NCBI GenBank assembly: GCA_032716605.1
Contig: CM064560.1
Location: 12,392,292-12,456,291 of the forward strand
Source of the DNA: Paralithodes platypus
Taxonomy: Eukaryota > Arthropoda > Malacostraca > Decapoda > Lithodidae
Length of the DNA: 64,000 nt
Direction: 5' to 3'
The notes beneath the pieces are model-generated. The model worked only from the letters and a program-made list of their open reading frames with translations. It searched no databases and was not told where the DNA came from. Numbering within the stretch: the first letter of the stretch is position 1; every line of letters begins with the position of its first letter. The translations under genes were made by a program, and so were the position numbers. Shown one piece after another: positions 33,250 through 43,179 of this stretch.

Positions 33250-34061
33250 GACAGCCTTCTTTCACACTTAGTGTGCCCCTGCTGGCTGTGTTGCGAGCGG
33301 TTGGAGCCTCCCTAACCGCACAGAAGGGGTTAAAAGAATCAAAGTTGTTGCAGTCTATAATATCTCGGGGAAGACCATTCCACATATTGACAACTCGATT
33401 CACCCATTCTGTACCGGCGACGACTTTTTCATTTTACTCTGGGTAGTTTCAGACGATTATATTCAGTTTAAAAAGGTCCTCCAGCGATTAACAGGCTTCG
33501 AAATATCTCCTTTACCCCTTTTTACTACCACAGATCCTTCTTAAACTGCGCAAAATCGTCTAAATATAGTTGAAATAAAGCCACAAACTTCCTTGGTAGT
33601 GAAAGGGTTAAAGAAGTTCTTAGATTCATGTGCGTTGAATGATATACCAATGATTCTGTAACCATTTCCCTTGCGTAATTTGACAAGTTTATTGTAAAGT
33701 ACTTACTGCAGTTCAAATTGTCGATGCCTTTGATGATCTTGAAAACTTAAATTAAGTCACCTCCTAATCTCTGCTGTGTTAGGGGGAAAAGATTCAATTC
33801 CTTAGGATGCTCCTCATATGGTTTGCTCCTCAAACATGGTATAATTTTGGTAACTCTACGTTGAACTTGCTGCAATTTGTCTATATCTTTTTGGTAGTAG
33901 GGACACCAGGACTGAACGCAATATTCCAGAAGTGGACGGACTAATGAATGGTAAAGAATGAGGAATGCATCTTTGGATTTATGCTCAAAAGATCTGCCTA
34001 TAAAATTTATAATTTTGTTTGGTTGCTTAACAACTTCTGTACACTCACACGACACACACAT
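33250..34061 (-). pseudogene. CR1-like LINE ORF2 C-terminal fragment, interrupted by a MITE
   Basis: From 34061 leftwards the minus strand reads a reverse-transcriptase C-terminus typical of CR1/jockey-type LINEs: LYHSLVRPLLEYCVQSW, then QQVQRRVTKIIPCLR, then KELNLFPLTQQRLGGDLI. After a frameshift the tail continues (NCSKYFTINLSNYAR). Beyond the MITE at 33515-33607 further tail-like sequence appears (VEWSSPRYY, an analogue of WNxLP). No active-site region is present; the copy is 5'-truncated and decayed. Confidence 0.7.
33515..33607. mobile_element. Short TTAA-type MITE inside LINE
   Basis: About 93 bp with inverted ends CCCCTTTTTACTACCACAG and (reverse complement of right end) CCCTTTCACTACCAAGG. 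A TTAA follows on the right (33608-33611); the left copy is TTTA, one base off. It splits the LINE tail reading. Confidence 0.55.
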
Positions 34062-34376
34062 ACTAGAAGCTGCTCAGGGTTATATCCTTCCTTCCCCTTC
34101 TCCACCCTGGGCAGGTGGAAGGTAGGAGTCGGGTTTGTCTACCCTACCTTCCACCCCCAAACTATCCCCAACTTTCCTCCTCTAGCTGCCAGTTAGTGAT
34201 CAGCGACGCTTGTTCTCATGTCTTGTAAATTATAGCTAAACCATCATTGCATATGCTTACAATGGCTGACATTTAAAATTTATTGGAAATGTATTAACAC
34301 AATATGTTATTGTATTCTCAAACATTAGTATACACACAACGTGGGTTACACAAATTTCGACTGTAGTGGTCTACTG

Positions 34377-34407
34377 CTTCTCTCTCTCTTTCTCTCTCTC
34401 TCTCTCC
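34377..34407. repeat. (CT)n microsatellite
   Basis: Interrupted CT run. The preceding 34080-34376 holds no recognised feature apart from a short inverted repeat of CCACC/GGTGG and GAAGGTAGG motifs near 34100-34160. Confidence 0.85.
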
Positions 34408-34539
34408 TCTCAACACGCAGACTACGAGCTCAGCTTATTGAAGTTTATATGATACTTAATGGGTTTGACAATGTGGATTCTAGCAAAATGCTTAGCCTCA
34501 ATATAAATATAACACGCAATCATGGCTCAAAGTTAGAAT

Positions 34540-34776
34540 AGAAAAGGTTCAGCACTTGCTATTGTGGTCTATTTCACATATAAGATCTGTTCTACCTGAA
34601 ACAAACTTCCTTCAGAAGTTGTAAAAATTTCCTCGGTAGAGCAGTTCAAGAAGTTAGCAGATAGTATTTTGCACATTCTTTAATGAGTGCAGTGCACTAA
34701 ACAATGTCTCCCCTTACACTTCGAGTATCTCACCGGAATGGACCACAAGGTCTTTGATATATTAACTATTCCTTGT

Positions 34777-34816
<40 letters not shown>
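34540..34816 (+). mobile_element. LINE 3' end with (CT)n tail
   Basis: The plus strand reads, with frameshifts, a LINE ORF2 tail (LPETNFLQKL, then TSSISPEWTTRSLIY) followed by a (TC)n tail at 34779-34816. This is the orientation and tail expected of a 5'-truncated LINE. It is a different family from the 21.1 kb copy. Confidence 0.5.
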
Positions 34817-34819
<3 letters not shown>

Positions 34820-34854
34820 GACATAGCAAACACTCTCTACTGGGGTGTTTTTTT

Positions 34855-36500
34855 TTTTAAATTATGCTCTGGATCTATTGAGTACGGTCGCAGTGCACCA
34901 GAAAAAACCTCTATTGAGGACGGTCACCATTTATGGGTTAACAAATGTCCTCCAATTTTATAAATCCTTAGCACCTTCCACATTGCCTCTCTATTCACAT
35001 AATCATGTGCTTTTTCCAATCCATAAAACCCAAAATACCTCCTTACTTTTATATAAATACTTTTAGCATAGCTGTCTTACTGCAAAAATATTATCCACAC
35101 ACCCTCTTCCCCTCCGAAAACTGCACTGCTCTTTTCCTATTGCACCTTCTGTAGCCTACCCTATATTACCCTCTCCTTCAATACATTACCATACAGCTTT
35201 CCAACAACTGATAATAAACTAATACCCCTATAACTTGAACACTCCTACTGGTCTCCCTTCCCCTTGTACAAAGGCACAATACATGCACTCCTCCAGTCTA
35301 ATGGTACCGTTGACACAGCAAGGCAAACATCGAATAATCTCACCAGCCAATTTGTGTATCACATTTCCACCCTTCTTAATACACTCCACAGCAATACCAT
35401 CCATACCTTCTGCTTTTCCCACTCTCGTTTGTTTTACTGCTTCTATCTCCTCATTTTTCTCAATCCTTTCATTCATTCCCTCCTACCTGGGTAGTCTGGA
35501 TACCCTGCCTCCATCAGCCACTGCTTCAATCACTGCCTCTCTTCCGTCTCTTACTGTTGCCATTCATCTTCTATTTCTCTCTCTTCCATCTCTCTCACTT
35601 TAATCCATTTCTCATTTAGCCTCTCCTGGTACTCCCTCTCTGTAGTACTTTTCTCTAACTCACTAACTTCTACTACCTCTCTTACTTCTCGCTTGTCTCA
35701 CATTCTCCTGTAACTCCTCACACTCAGCTTTCTCTCCAGAAGATAATGATCAGACATACCCTCAGCCACATCTCTCATCACATGCACATCCAGCAGTCTA
35801 CATATTCTTTCCCTTATCACCAACAGATAATAAATTAACTCCCTTTCTACAATCTCTCCCCTCACAAGTCTATGCCATGTATACTTGTGTATACGTCTTT
35901 TTGAATAACGTATTACCTACACTCATTCTACACTCTCCAGATAATATTAAGTATTTGTTCTCCACTCTAGTTTACACCATCCACACCAAAACTACCTATC
36001 ACTCCCTCAACAGATTAATTTCCTACCCTAGCATGCAGGTCCCCTAAAGTTATCACATTTTCATTTTCCTCAAACCATTGTAGACAATCCCTAATATCGT
36101 CCCCAAAACCCTCCACCTCCTCTATCGTCCTCTCACTTCCTGGCCCATATGCACTCACAAATAACCACCTTATACCCTTAAACCACATTCGCAACCACTG
36201 TAGCCTTGATGACACATCTCTCCATTCTTATATGAACCCTCCCAGCCCCTCCTTCACAATAATAGCCACACCCTCTTTCACTCTGACTCTCTCATATACT
36301 CCAGATTTTCTACCTTTCACATTTCCAAAACCCACTTCACCGTCTCCTTTCATCTTTGTTTCACTCAGCGCAAGCACGTCATACTTTCTTCTTTCAAACA
36401 ACCTGCCAATGTCTCTCGCTTCTCATATATTCCACAGCCACGAACATTTACAGTTCCAATTCATCGGGTTCAGAACCACTTTCGCGTTCCCTTGCCCATA
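34855..36500 (-). pseudogene. Non-LTR retrotransposon (endonuclease + RT), decayed
   Basis: Minus-strand pieces in order from 36500 to 34855: endonuclease N-terminal part (ALSETKMKGDGEV, about 36340), then the 66-codon segment 36215-36015 with WLFVSAYGPGSERTIEEVEG and ITLGDLHARVGN (the endonuclease GDxNA motif, Asn changed to His); after many frameshifts, the RT start at 35476-35228 (KQTRVGKAEGMDGIAVECIK, equivalent to the KAxGxDGI block), and then ISLLSVVGKLYG-like and EEQCSFRRGRGCVDNIF-like residues. The element encodes an apurinic-type endonuclease upstream of RT. Catalytic YADD and the 3' end are not visible. The clade is uncertain. Confidence 0.65.
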
Positions 36501-36826
36501 TATCTACAACAACTGATATGGCAAATGTTACCATATGCAATAGAAATGTAAGCAAAGGTTGACAATACTAGCTATGGGCGATTATCAATTAATTCTTCTT
36601 TGTCCCGATCGGAACATACAGAATCTTTAAAATACTTTTAATATTATGTCATAGATATTTTGTGTAAAGCAAGAGAAATATATAATATATCTAAATTGAA
36701 ATAACTACACTATAGCTTTATATATCACAATATCACCTATGGAATTAAGGTATGGAGATCATCTAGCACTAGCTATACATAATCACACTTGGAACATACA
36801 TACATGCAAATAATGACAATGATGAT

Positions 36827-37100
36827 ATTATTAATAGTAATAGTAATAATACAAAGGGGAGGTGTGGTGGAGTGCTCTTACCACTGGAATGGTAATAGTA
36901 ATAGTAATAATACAAAGGGGAGGTGTGGTGGAGTGCTCTTACCACTGGAATGGTAATAGTAATAGTAATAATACAAAGGGGAGGTGTGGTGGAGTGCTCT
37001 TACCACTGGAATGGTATTCCAATGGACTCGGGTTCCAATCCCGATATGTCAATGGGAAGATATTATTGGGATGGAATTTGTACTGTACCTAGTATCAGTG
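36827..37100 (+). mobile_element. tRNA-derived SINE with triplicated 61 bp head
   Basis: A 61 bp unit (GTAATAGTAATAATACAAAG followed by GGGAGGTGTGGTGGAGTGCT and CTTACCACTGG) is present three times, ending about 37010. The last copy continues into GGACTCGGGTTCCAATCCCG, a good B box (37024-37037), with the A-box-like GTGGTGGAGTG about 50 bp upstream. So only the 5' half of the tRNA-like head was amplified. The three units are almost identical, so the event is recent. A later segment at 37205-37270 also resembles a tRNA but too weakly to call. Confidence 0.6.
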
Positions 37101-37544
37101 CATTACCACAAAGCCCATCGAAAACCCAAATAAATACCCACATTGTTCCCTGATTAAAGAGCACTGTATGAATATTCCCATATTCAAAATATGCTATAGG
37201 GGGGCAATGCCTAGTGAGTTCATTGCTCAATAGGTGGCGTTCTGAGAGTGAGGGTTTAAGTCTAGGAGGTGAGACAGTGAAGCACTGGAGCGAGGCAGCT
37301 TCAGAGATGGGGCTGCTTCAAGTCGTGAGTGAGCAACTAAGCCTAATGCATCCGGCGAAGGCTAGATGGCAGGGGCTGGTTGCAGCAAAATATGCTTCAC
37401 ATGTCTCACCCCCTAGAGTGGAACGAGACCTCACAGGCTTCACCATTCAATGTAGAACGGTTGAATGTACAGGCTCTCAGCCTATGCCCGAGAGGGAGTA
37501 GTTGGAATATAAAAGAAAAGAAAACAAAATAATTATAATCTATC

Positions 37545-37840
37545 TATTGCCGGACGCCGCACGGTGATCCCCGAAGGGATGGCCGCGAACTAATCGCCCC
37601 CATGCACCTCTGTCCCCAGTCAGTTGACGCCCCTCCTCCCATCCAGCACCGCTTTCACGCATATACTTCTTAACTCCATCCTTCCACCTCGCTCTCGGTT
37701 TATTTACCTCTCCCTATCTGTCCTTCCAATTCACTCTCGTACACTCTCTTAGTCATTCTCTCGCTTCCCATACTTTCCACATGGCCGAACCATCTCAAGG
37801 TGTTCCTCTTCACACTTTCCAGCACATCTATATTCTATCA
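37545..37840 (-). pseudogene. LINE ORF2 C-terminal fragment
   Basis: On the minus strand it reads NTLRWFGHVESMGSERMTKR, then LEGQIGRGKPRARWKDGVKK, then RGAWGRLVRGHPFGD, the typical C-terminal region of RTE/R4-type LINE polymerases. It has the same orientation as 34855-36500 but lies on the wrong side to be its 3' end, so it is a separate truncated copy. Confidence 0.65.
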
Positions 37841-37979
37841 CCAATAATATTCATAATAACATGTTAAATAATAATGTTAGATTATATGTACTTTATACCA
37901 TATCATAAACTGTACATGTTACATATACTGTATATCTAAATATTGTTTTGTGCATTTTTATTTGTACAAAGCAATTGAA

Positions 37980-38125
37980 CTTGTTTTCTTGTTACAATAA
38001 TGTATATATACAGGTATATAATGTATATATACAGGTATATCTACGACATAGCAAGCGACCTCATTGTTACAATAATGTATATATACAGGTATATCTACGA
38101 CATAGCAAGCGACCTCATTGTTATA
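37980..38125. repeat. Short tandem duplication, about 53 bp
   Basis: AATGTATATATACAGGTATA occurs three times; the last two copies include TCTACGACATAGCAAGCGAC and CTCATTGTTA. The stretch 38126-38690 has no supported feature. Confidence 0.8.
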
Positions 38126-38691
38126 GTCATACCTATTTGCCTATAAACTTATAATTAATTACATGGATCGTGACTGAATGCATTAACATAACAATAAACA
38201 ATGGAAATATTAATAGTGGGATCAAGAATAACGTTTGATACTTGGACTGGAAACTAATTCTCTATTTGTGGTCTAGGCTGAAGGAAAACAATGGGGGCAA
38301 GAATGAGGTGAGGGAGAGGGTGAATCGGGAGTCATAAGAACGTGTTTACATCATTTGTGTTTTAGTTTCCTTGAATCCGTGTTGAGCAAGTTCTAAATTA
38401 AAACATTATAAGGCTTCCACCGACTTCCTTAATTTGCCTTGAAACTAATTGCTGAAACCGATGCGCAGGAGTCCCCAAAGGTTGACGGAATATAACTCCC
38501 GATCGATTATAAACAATAACAAAAATAACAAAATAAAATAGATAAAAACTCCATCTTCAACAGAGATGGGAAATTTAGTATATGAGAATCGATTACGGGT
38601 GACTTGGTAGGGAGAGGACAATACAAGAGAGGAGGGGAAACGTGTGAGGATAACTGATAATGTGGTGGGTGGCTGGAGGAAGTGCCAAACA

Positions 38692-38720
38692 CTGAGAGAG
38701 AGAGAGAGAGAGAGAAAGAG
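38692..38720. repeat. (AG)n microsatellite
   Basis: About 12 AG units. Confidence 0.9.
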
Positions 38721-38752
38721 AGTGGGGTGGGGTTAGGGGAGCAGGGCAGTGC

Positions 38753-38791
38753 TGTGTAATAATACAAGAGAAAATAGTTGCGCAAAAAAAA

Positions 38792-38832
<41 letters not shown>

Positions 38833-38836
38833 ATTA

Positions 38837-38870
<34 letters not shown>

Positions 38871-38905
38871 TTTTTTTGCAATTATTTTCTCTTGTATTAT
38901 TACAC
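38753..38905. repeat. Inverted repeat around (TA)n
   Basis: GTGTAATAATACAAGAGAAA and following bases (38753-38791) recur inverted at 38865-38905 (TTTTCTCTTGTATTATTACA), enclosing TA and poly-T tracts. The arms are about 38 bp. The tract 38906-38996 is further (TA)n. Confidence 0.8.
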
Positions 38906-38945
38906 ATATATTATATATTATATATTATATATACCGTATATATAT

Positions 38946-39000
<55 letters not shown>

Positions 39001-39044
39001 GAGGTTTGACGTACCTCCCAACCTACCAAATAGGAAAACCTACT

Positions 39045-39346
39045 ATTTGGTAGTAGTCTTGGAAAATCCAACGTCAAGGCTATTAACCTAATTGCAATGA
39101 CGACTTGTCTATTTTGACTGCTATGTCGTCATTCCAACCGCGGTTAAAAAAGAAAACGTCTAGAGTCTACTCCTTATCTTGCTCTAGGAGACGTTGTACA
39201 TTAACCAAAACTACCACCGAAGGTGAAAAAAGCATAGAAGAGAAGAAAAAGGGGTTTACCTTAGTTACCGCTTAAGGCCTATCCCGTGTTCCGTCATGTG
39301 CAGATCCCTGTCGAACGTGCGCATGAGCGACCCTCTCTTGTCATCA
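39045..39346. repeat. DIRS inverted terminal repeat, left (3') copy
   Basis: 302 bp matching 46691-46992 in inverted orientation with few differences (for example GGAAAATCC versus GGCAAATCC). Segments such as CCGCGGTTAAAAAAGAAAAC and GTCGAACGTGCGCATGAGCG occur in both. Confidence 0.9.
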
Positions 39347-39414
39347 CATCTCACGTCAGCAGAAGAACGCGGATGGGCTGGGGTCCGGCGTGAGGGAGGG
39401 TATTATGTACGTTA

Positions 39415-39522
39415 GATTTTCCAAGACTACTACCAAATAGTAGGTTTTCCTATTTGGTAGGTTGGGAGGTAAGTCAAACCTCCCAATTTGTTAGTAGTCT
39501 TGGCAAATCCAACGTCAAGGCT
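39415..39522. repeat. DIRS internal complementary region
   Basis: 39415-39486 is the reverse complement of the element's left end 38997-39068 with one mismatch in 72. 39487-39522 is the reverse complement of the right end (about 46957-46992). The two parts abut, so this block is a template of the joined ends, as the internal complementary region of DIRS1 is thought to be for making circular DNA. It lies between the recombinase gene and the left ITR, the canonical place. Confidence 0.85.
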
Positions 39523-39958
39523 GCGTAACAAATAGGAGGAGGACATCCAAGCCCAACATATAAAAAAACAAACAATGCATAAAACAAAATTATGAATGAC
39601 AAAGAAACACAATGTAAACAAGAGAGTTTAATAAAAGAGTGAAAAACTGAGGAGTAGCTATAAAGAACAGTTTTAACACGTGCCCGTCATTCATAGTAAT
39701 GCAAAACATAGACTTGTCTTAAACCAAAAAAGTACTGTACCCAAAATCCCTTTTCTTCCAAAACCAACAAAAACATTGAACACAATAGCAAAACACAATT
39801 TTCAATTCGGTAAAAACACTTATGTACTGTATACATAATACATAATCCCAAACTTGCAATCAAGTGTTGCAAACCCGTACTCCCCCCCCCTGTTTCAAAT
39901 AAAACAAAGTAACAGAAAGAGTGACAAGGGGGGAAGACCAGGTATCTTCAACAGAGCT

Positions 39959-41284
39959 CTAGGAAACACGACTCCCGAGAGCTATCACCGGCCGAGGGGG
40001 TCGAACAATGGACATGGAGAGGTAGGAGGAGACGAAGGAATTGATAGAAGACCACAAACCCGCTGAGGCGATGTCAGGTAAGGATCGACTTTGCAGGAAC
40101 CGTAAGGAGGCAGCAAAGGATCGCACATCGTGCGCAGAACCCCTTCAAACAGGGTTACTGGCACGAATGGCCCGACAATTGTGGCGTCCTATCGGCACCT
40201 TCGAGAGCCTCCCACCTGTCCGAGGAGACACCCACACAGCAGTACCCGAAGGTGGCGCCACAGACTCAACATAGGAGTGCAAGGCTGACACCGGGCACAA
40301 CACATGGCGAGTATGCCCACACTTTAAAGCCTGGATGATGAAAGGCTGGAAAATGTGGGTCTCTCTCTCATTCATGGCAACAAACTGAGGGGAGGGGGCT
40401 AACGTGACGACATTCAAGGACGGGGAGAATCGTACGCATTTCTGGGACCGTGACAAGGCTGCTAGTGCAGACACCCTATCCCCAGTGGCCAGAGCGACAA
40501 GGAAGAGTGTACGCCCGAGCAACGGAACCGGCGTAGTGTCCCGTGTATACGTGTGTGAAGCCAGAAGGTCCAGAGCCCGCCCCAGAACCCACTGTGGAGG
40601 GATCTGGCGCGGAGGCGGTCGTTCCCGGAAGGCAGCCGTCATGAAGGAATCCAGCTCCTGCGGCGGAACGACCAGCCCAGTGACGGACGCAAAGACCTCC
40701 CGGATGGCAGACAAGTGGTTACGTATAGTGTTGACTTGAAAGTGACGTGTACGGAAGAGGTGAAACAAGGGGTGTAGGACGAGGGAAGGAGAGCGAACTG
40801 TCTGGCGAGGGTCCCGTATCCACCCAGTAAAAGACCTCCAGTGGGACTCGTAAGTACCCCAAGTCGAAGTCGGCCATGAACGCATCAGGAAGTCAGTCCG
40901 GTCCCGTCCGTGGACTGGGAGCCACCGTGCCGCACGAACATCCACGATGCGAAGGCCAACGAGGTCCGCAGGTCGCCAACCTGGCTCAAGTGGAAGTCGG
41001 ATACAGGTAGAGGGACCGGACTCGGGCACCACCGTGTCAACTGGGTGTACCAAGCCTGAGCCGGCCACAGAGGCGCTATTAGCCAGACTCTTCTGCGGTG
41101 CAGCTCCGCGAGGACTTTGCACATGAACAGTGCGTCTGGTGGCGGAAAATGTATATCGACTGCCACCTGTTCTAGTCTTCCATGAAAGCATCCGGACCCC
41201 CCTCCGGAGAGCGAGGCCGGAGGGAGAGGGACCGAGGCATCTTGTGCGTCTCTGTCGATGCGAACAAGTCGACCTCCGGAACAC
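39959..41284 (-). pseudogene. DIRS tyrosine recombinase, one premature stop
   Basis: The minus-strand frame runs from 41284 to TAG 39959-39961 with a single TGA at 40145-40147. The first ~90 codons overlap the RNase H frame and may not be translated. The recombinase part starts near WLPVHGRDRTDFLMRSW; SHWRSFTGWI and NHLSAIREVF belong to the core-binding region; the catalytic Arg is in LATGDRVSALAAL; after the stop the frame continues with the His-x-x-Arg motif HDVR (40121-40132), AGLW (Trp in the fifth position) and the nucleophile Tyr in SSYL (codon 40022-40024). All expected catalytic positions are present, so only the stop disables it. The enzyme would integrate circular DNA without target duplication. 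Confidence 0.85.
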
Positions 41285-41630
41285 CCCAAGAAGCCGCGAG
41301 GTCGTCGAACACAGTCTGGTCCATTGCCCATTCTACAAGAACGCCCTGTCCTCTCGACAGGGCGTCCGCCCACAGAGTGGCAGTTCCGGGCAGGTAGGAG
41401 GCGCGCAGGGAGAAGGTGTGTCGGTTCGCGAGGAAGAACAACTTCTCCGAGATCCCCAACAGAGTCAATGACCTGGAGGACCCCTGCTTTTGGAGACAGT
41501 GGACAGCTGTCTGATTGTCCATCCTGAAGGCCACCGACTGGCCGCGAAGGGCCAGCGCGTGGTCCCTCAGGAAGAACAAAGGAACCAACAGTTCTAGGGC
41601 ATTTATGTGTAGGTGCGTGTGTCCCACCAA
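41172..41630 (-). pseudogene. DIRS RNase H region
   Basis: A 152-codon minus-strand reading with HINALELLVPLFFLRD, then FRMDNQTAVHCLQKQG (RNase H Asp) and TLWADALSRG (C-terminal Asp), then VDLFASTETHK, all as in DIRS-type polymerases. It is out of frame with the RT ORF, which stops at 41670 just after DTDAS, so a frameshift lies at 41630-41670. The next conserved segment (VWLIAPLWPAQAWY, about 41050-41100) is in yet another frame. Confidence 0.8.
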
Positions 41631-41669
41631 CCTGCCGTGAAGATGATGTCCCAGGTTTGATTGGTAACC

Positions 41670-42700
41670 TCACCCTACCTCCCGCGACGCATCTGTGTCT
41701 ACCCAGATCGTCGGCGGGGGGGCGGTCCAGGGCACAGCCGCAGAGAGCGTGCCCCGAGCAACCCAGTGGCCGAAGTGTCTGCGAATGGTACGCGGGATCG
41801 GCATGAGCCGATCCATAGGGGTCAACGGAAACACCTCGTTGCCCATGAGGATTAGGCGGCATAGCCTGAGTCCCCCTAAGGGAATGGTCAGAGCGGCCCA
41901 ATTCAGTGAACCCACTAACGAGTCCCAGACCCTCCCCGTGAGGGAGACTGAGTGCAACACGGCGAAGACCTTCCGTCGAAGTTTCACCGCGTTTGGCAGA
42001 CTCTGGGTCACCGTAGCGCTGGTCAAATCCCATTCGAGACCGACCCACGGCACGACACGCGACGGGGTCAAGCGTGACTTGGGAACAATGATGGTGAACC
42101 CTATCTGTGTGATGTGGTGAACGACTGTGAGGGTGTCGTGTACGCACAGTTCTAGGGTGTCGGAAACTAACAACCAATCGGCCAAGTAAAACAGGATCTG
42201 GAGCCCGCTCCTGAGGAGAGGATCCAGAGCCTGCACCACCAGTTTGGAGAAGATCCGCGGCGCGATGTGGACACCGAAGGGAAGTCTGTCGAACAGGAAC
42301 ACACGATCGGAAGTCTGAACGGCCAAGAATCGCTGGAATCGAGGATGGAGAGGAACGAGCCAAGACGCATCCTTGAGGTCCAGCGACACTACCCACGACA
42401 GAGGTCGCAGGGCCCGGCGTACCTGGGGTACCGGCAGCACCCGAAACCGTGTGTGCACAATGTGCCCGTTGAGGGCCGACAGATCCACCACCGGTCGCAT
42501 CGCGTCGCAGTTCTTCTTCGGTACCAGAAATACACGGGAGAGGAAAACCGGGTGACCGGCGTTCACCCCCTTGACGATGCCCTGCTCGTGCATGGATGTG
42601 AACACGTTGGCCACCTCTGAAGACATGGGCCGGCGTCGGTGACAAGAGCGGAGTGGGGGTCTGGACTTCCATCTCCAGGTTAGACCCCTCCGCGCAATCG
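41670..42700 (-). pseudogene. DIRS reverse transcriptase, catalytic Asp replaced
   Basis: Within the longer minus-strand ORF 43244-41670, the RT begins near SEVANVFTSMHEQGIV. Conserved blocks: VFLVPKK, MRPVVDLSALNGHIV, VVSLDLKDASWLVPLHP (first Asp), LPFGVHIAPRIFSKLV, then FYLADWLL where DIRS enzymes have YLDDWLL. The Asp-to-Ala change is at codon 42180-42182 (GCC). It continues through VPWVGLEWD to WVDTDAS, the start of RNase H. The first half of the ORF (43244 to about 42700) is mostly out-of-frame sequence from the gag 3' part. The polymerase is predicted to be dead. Confidence 0.85.
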
Positions 42701-43179
42701 TCCGCTCCCACGTCCCTCGCGGCCATCGAGGGGCGCAAGGGCGAAAACAACCTGTGGTAGCTCCCGAGAGGAGGGGAGTGACCCGTTCGGCAAGGCGAGA
42801 AGGAGAACAAGGAGGAGACCGACCTGGAGAACCTACACATTGTTTGGACGTGGAGGTTCCCCCGGTACGGTCCTTGCGGTCATGAGCGCGACGTTGACCT
42901 CCTCTACCCCCCCCCCAACTTCGTCGAAAAGGGCGGGCCACCCCAACCCCTGTCCGTCGCGGGTCAGACCCCGTCGAAGGGCGGCCGGAAGAGGAAGGCT
43001 CCAGCTCCTTCACGGTGGGGATGAAAGGGAGCAAGAACAGAAGTGCGAGGCGGAACCGACGCACTGGCCAACAACGTCCCTGTCCTGCGCCCGTGCTTGG
43101 CGGCAGCACTTGCGGCGGCACCCCAAAGAGGACCGTCAGAAGGACGGGACTGAGAAGATCCTGCTTGCGACACAGCGCG

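Noticed and set aside
37205..37270. Possible tRNA-like head
   Set aside because: Only a weak B-box-like GGGTTTAAGTC and no convincing A box.
38778..39091. Tyr/Ile-repeat ORFs
   Set aside because: Translations of (TA)n.
40885..42840. 651-codon minus-strand ORF in the DIRS element
   Set aside because: Mostly an out-of-frame reading of the RT and RNase H region; only its last part (VWLIAPLWPAQAWY) is real DIRS coding sequence after a frameshift.
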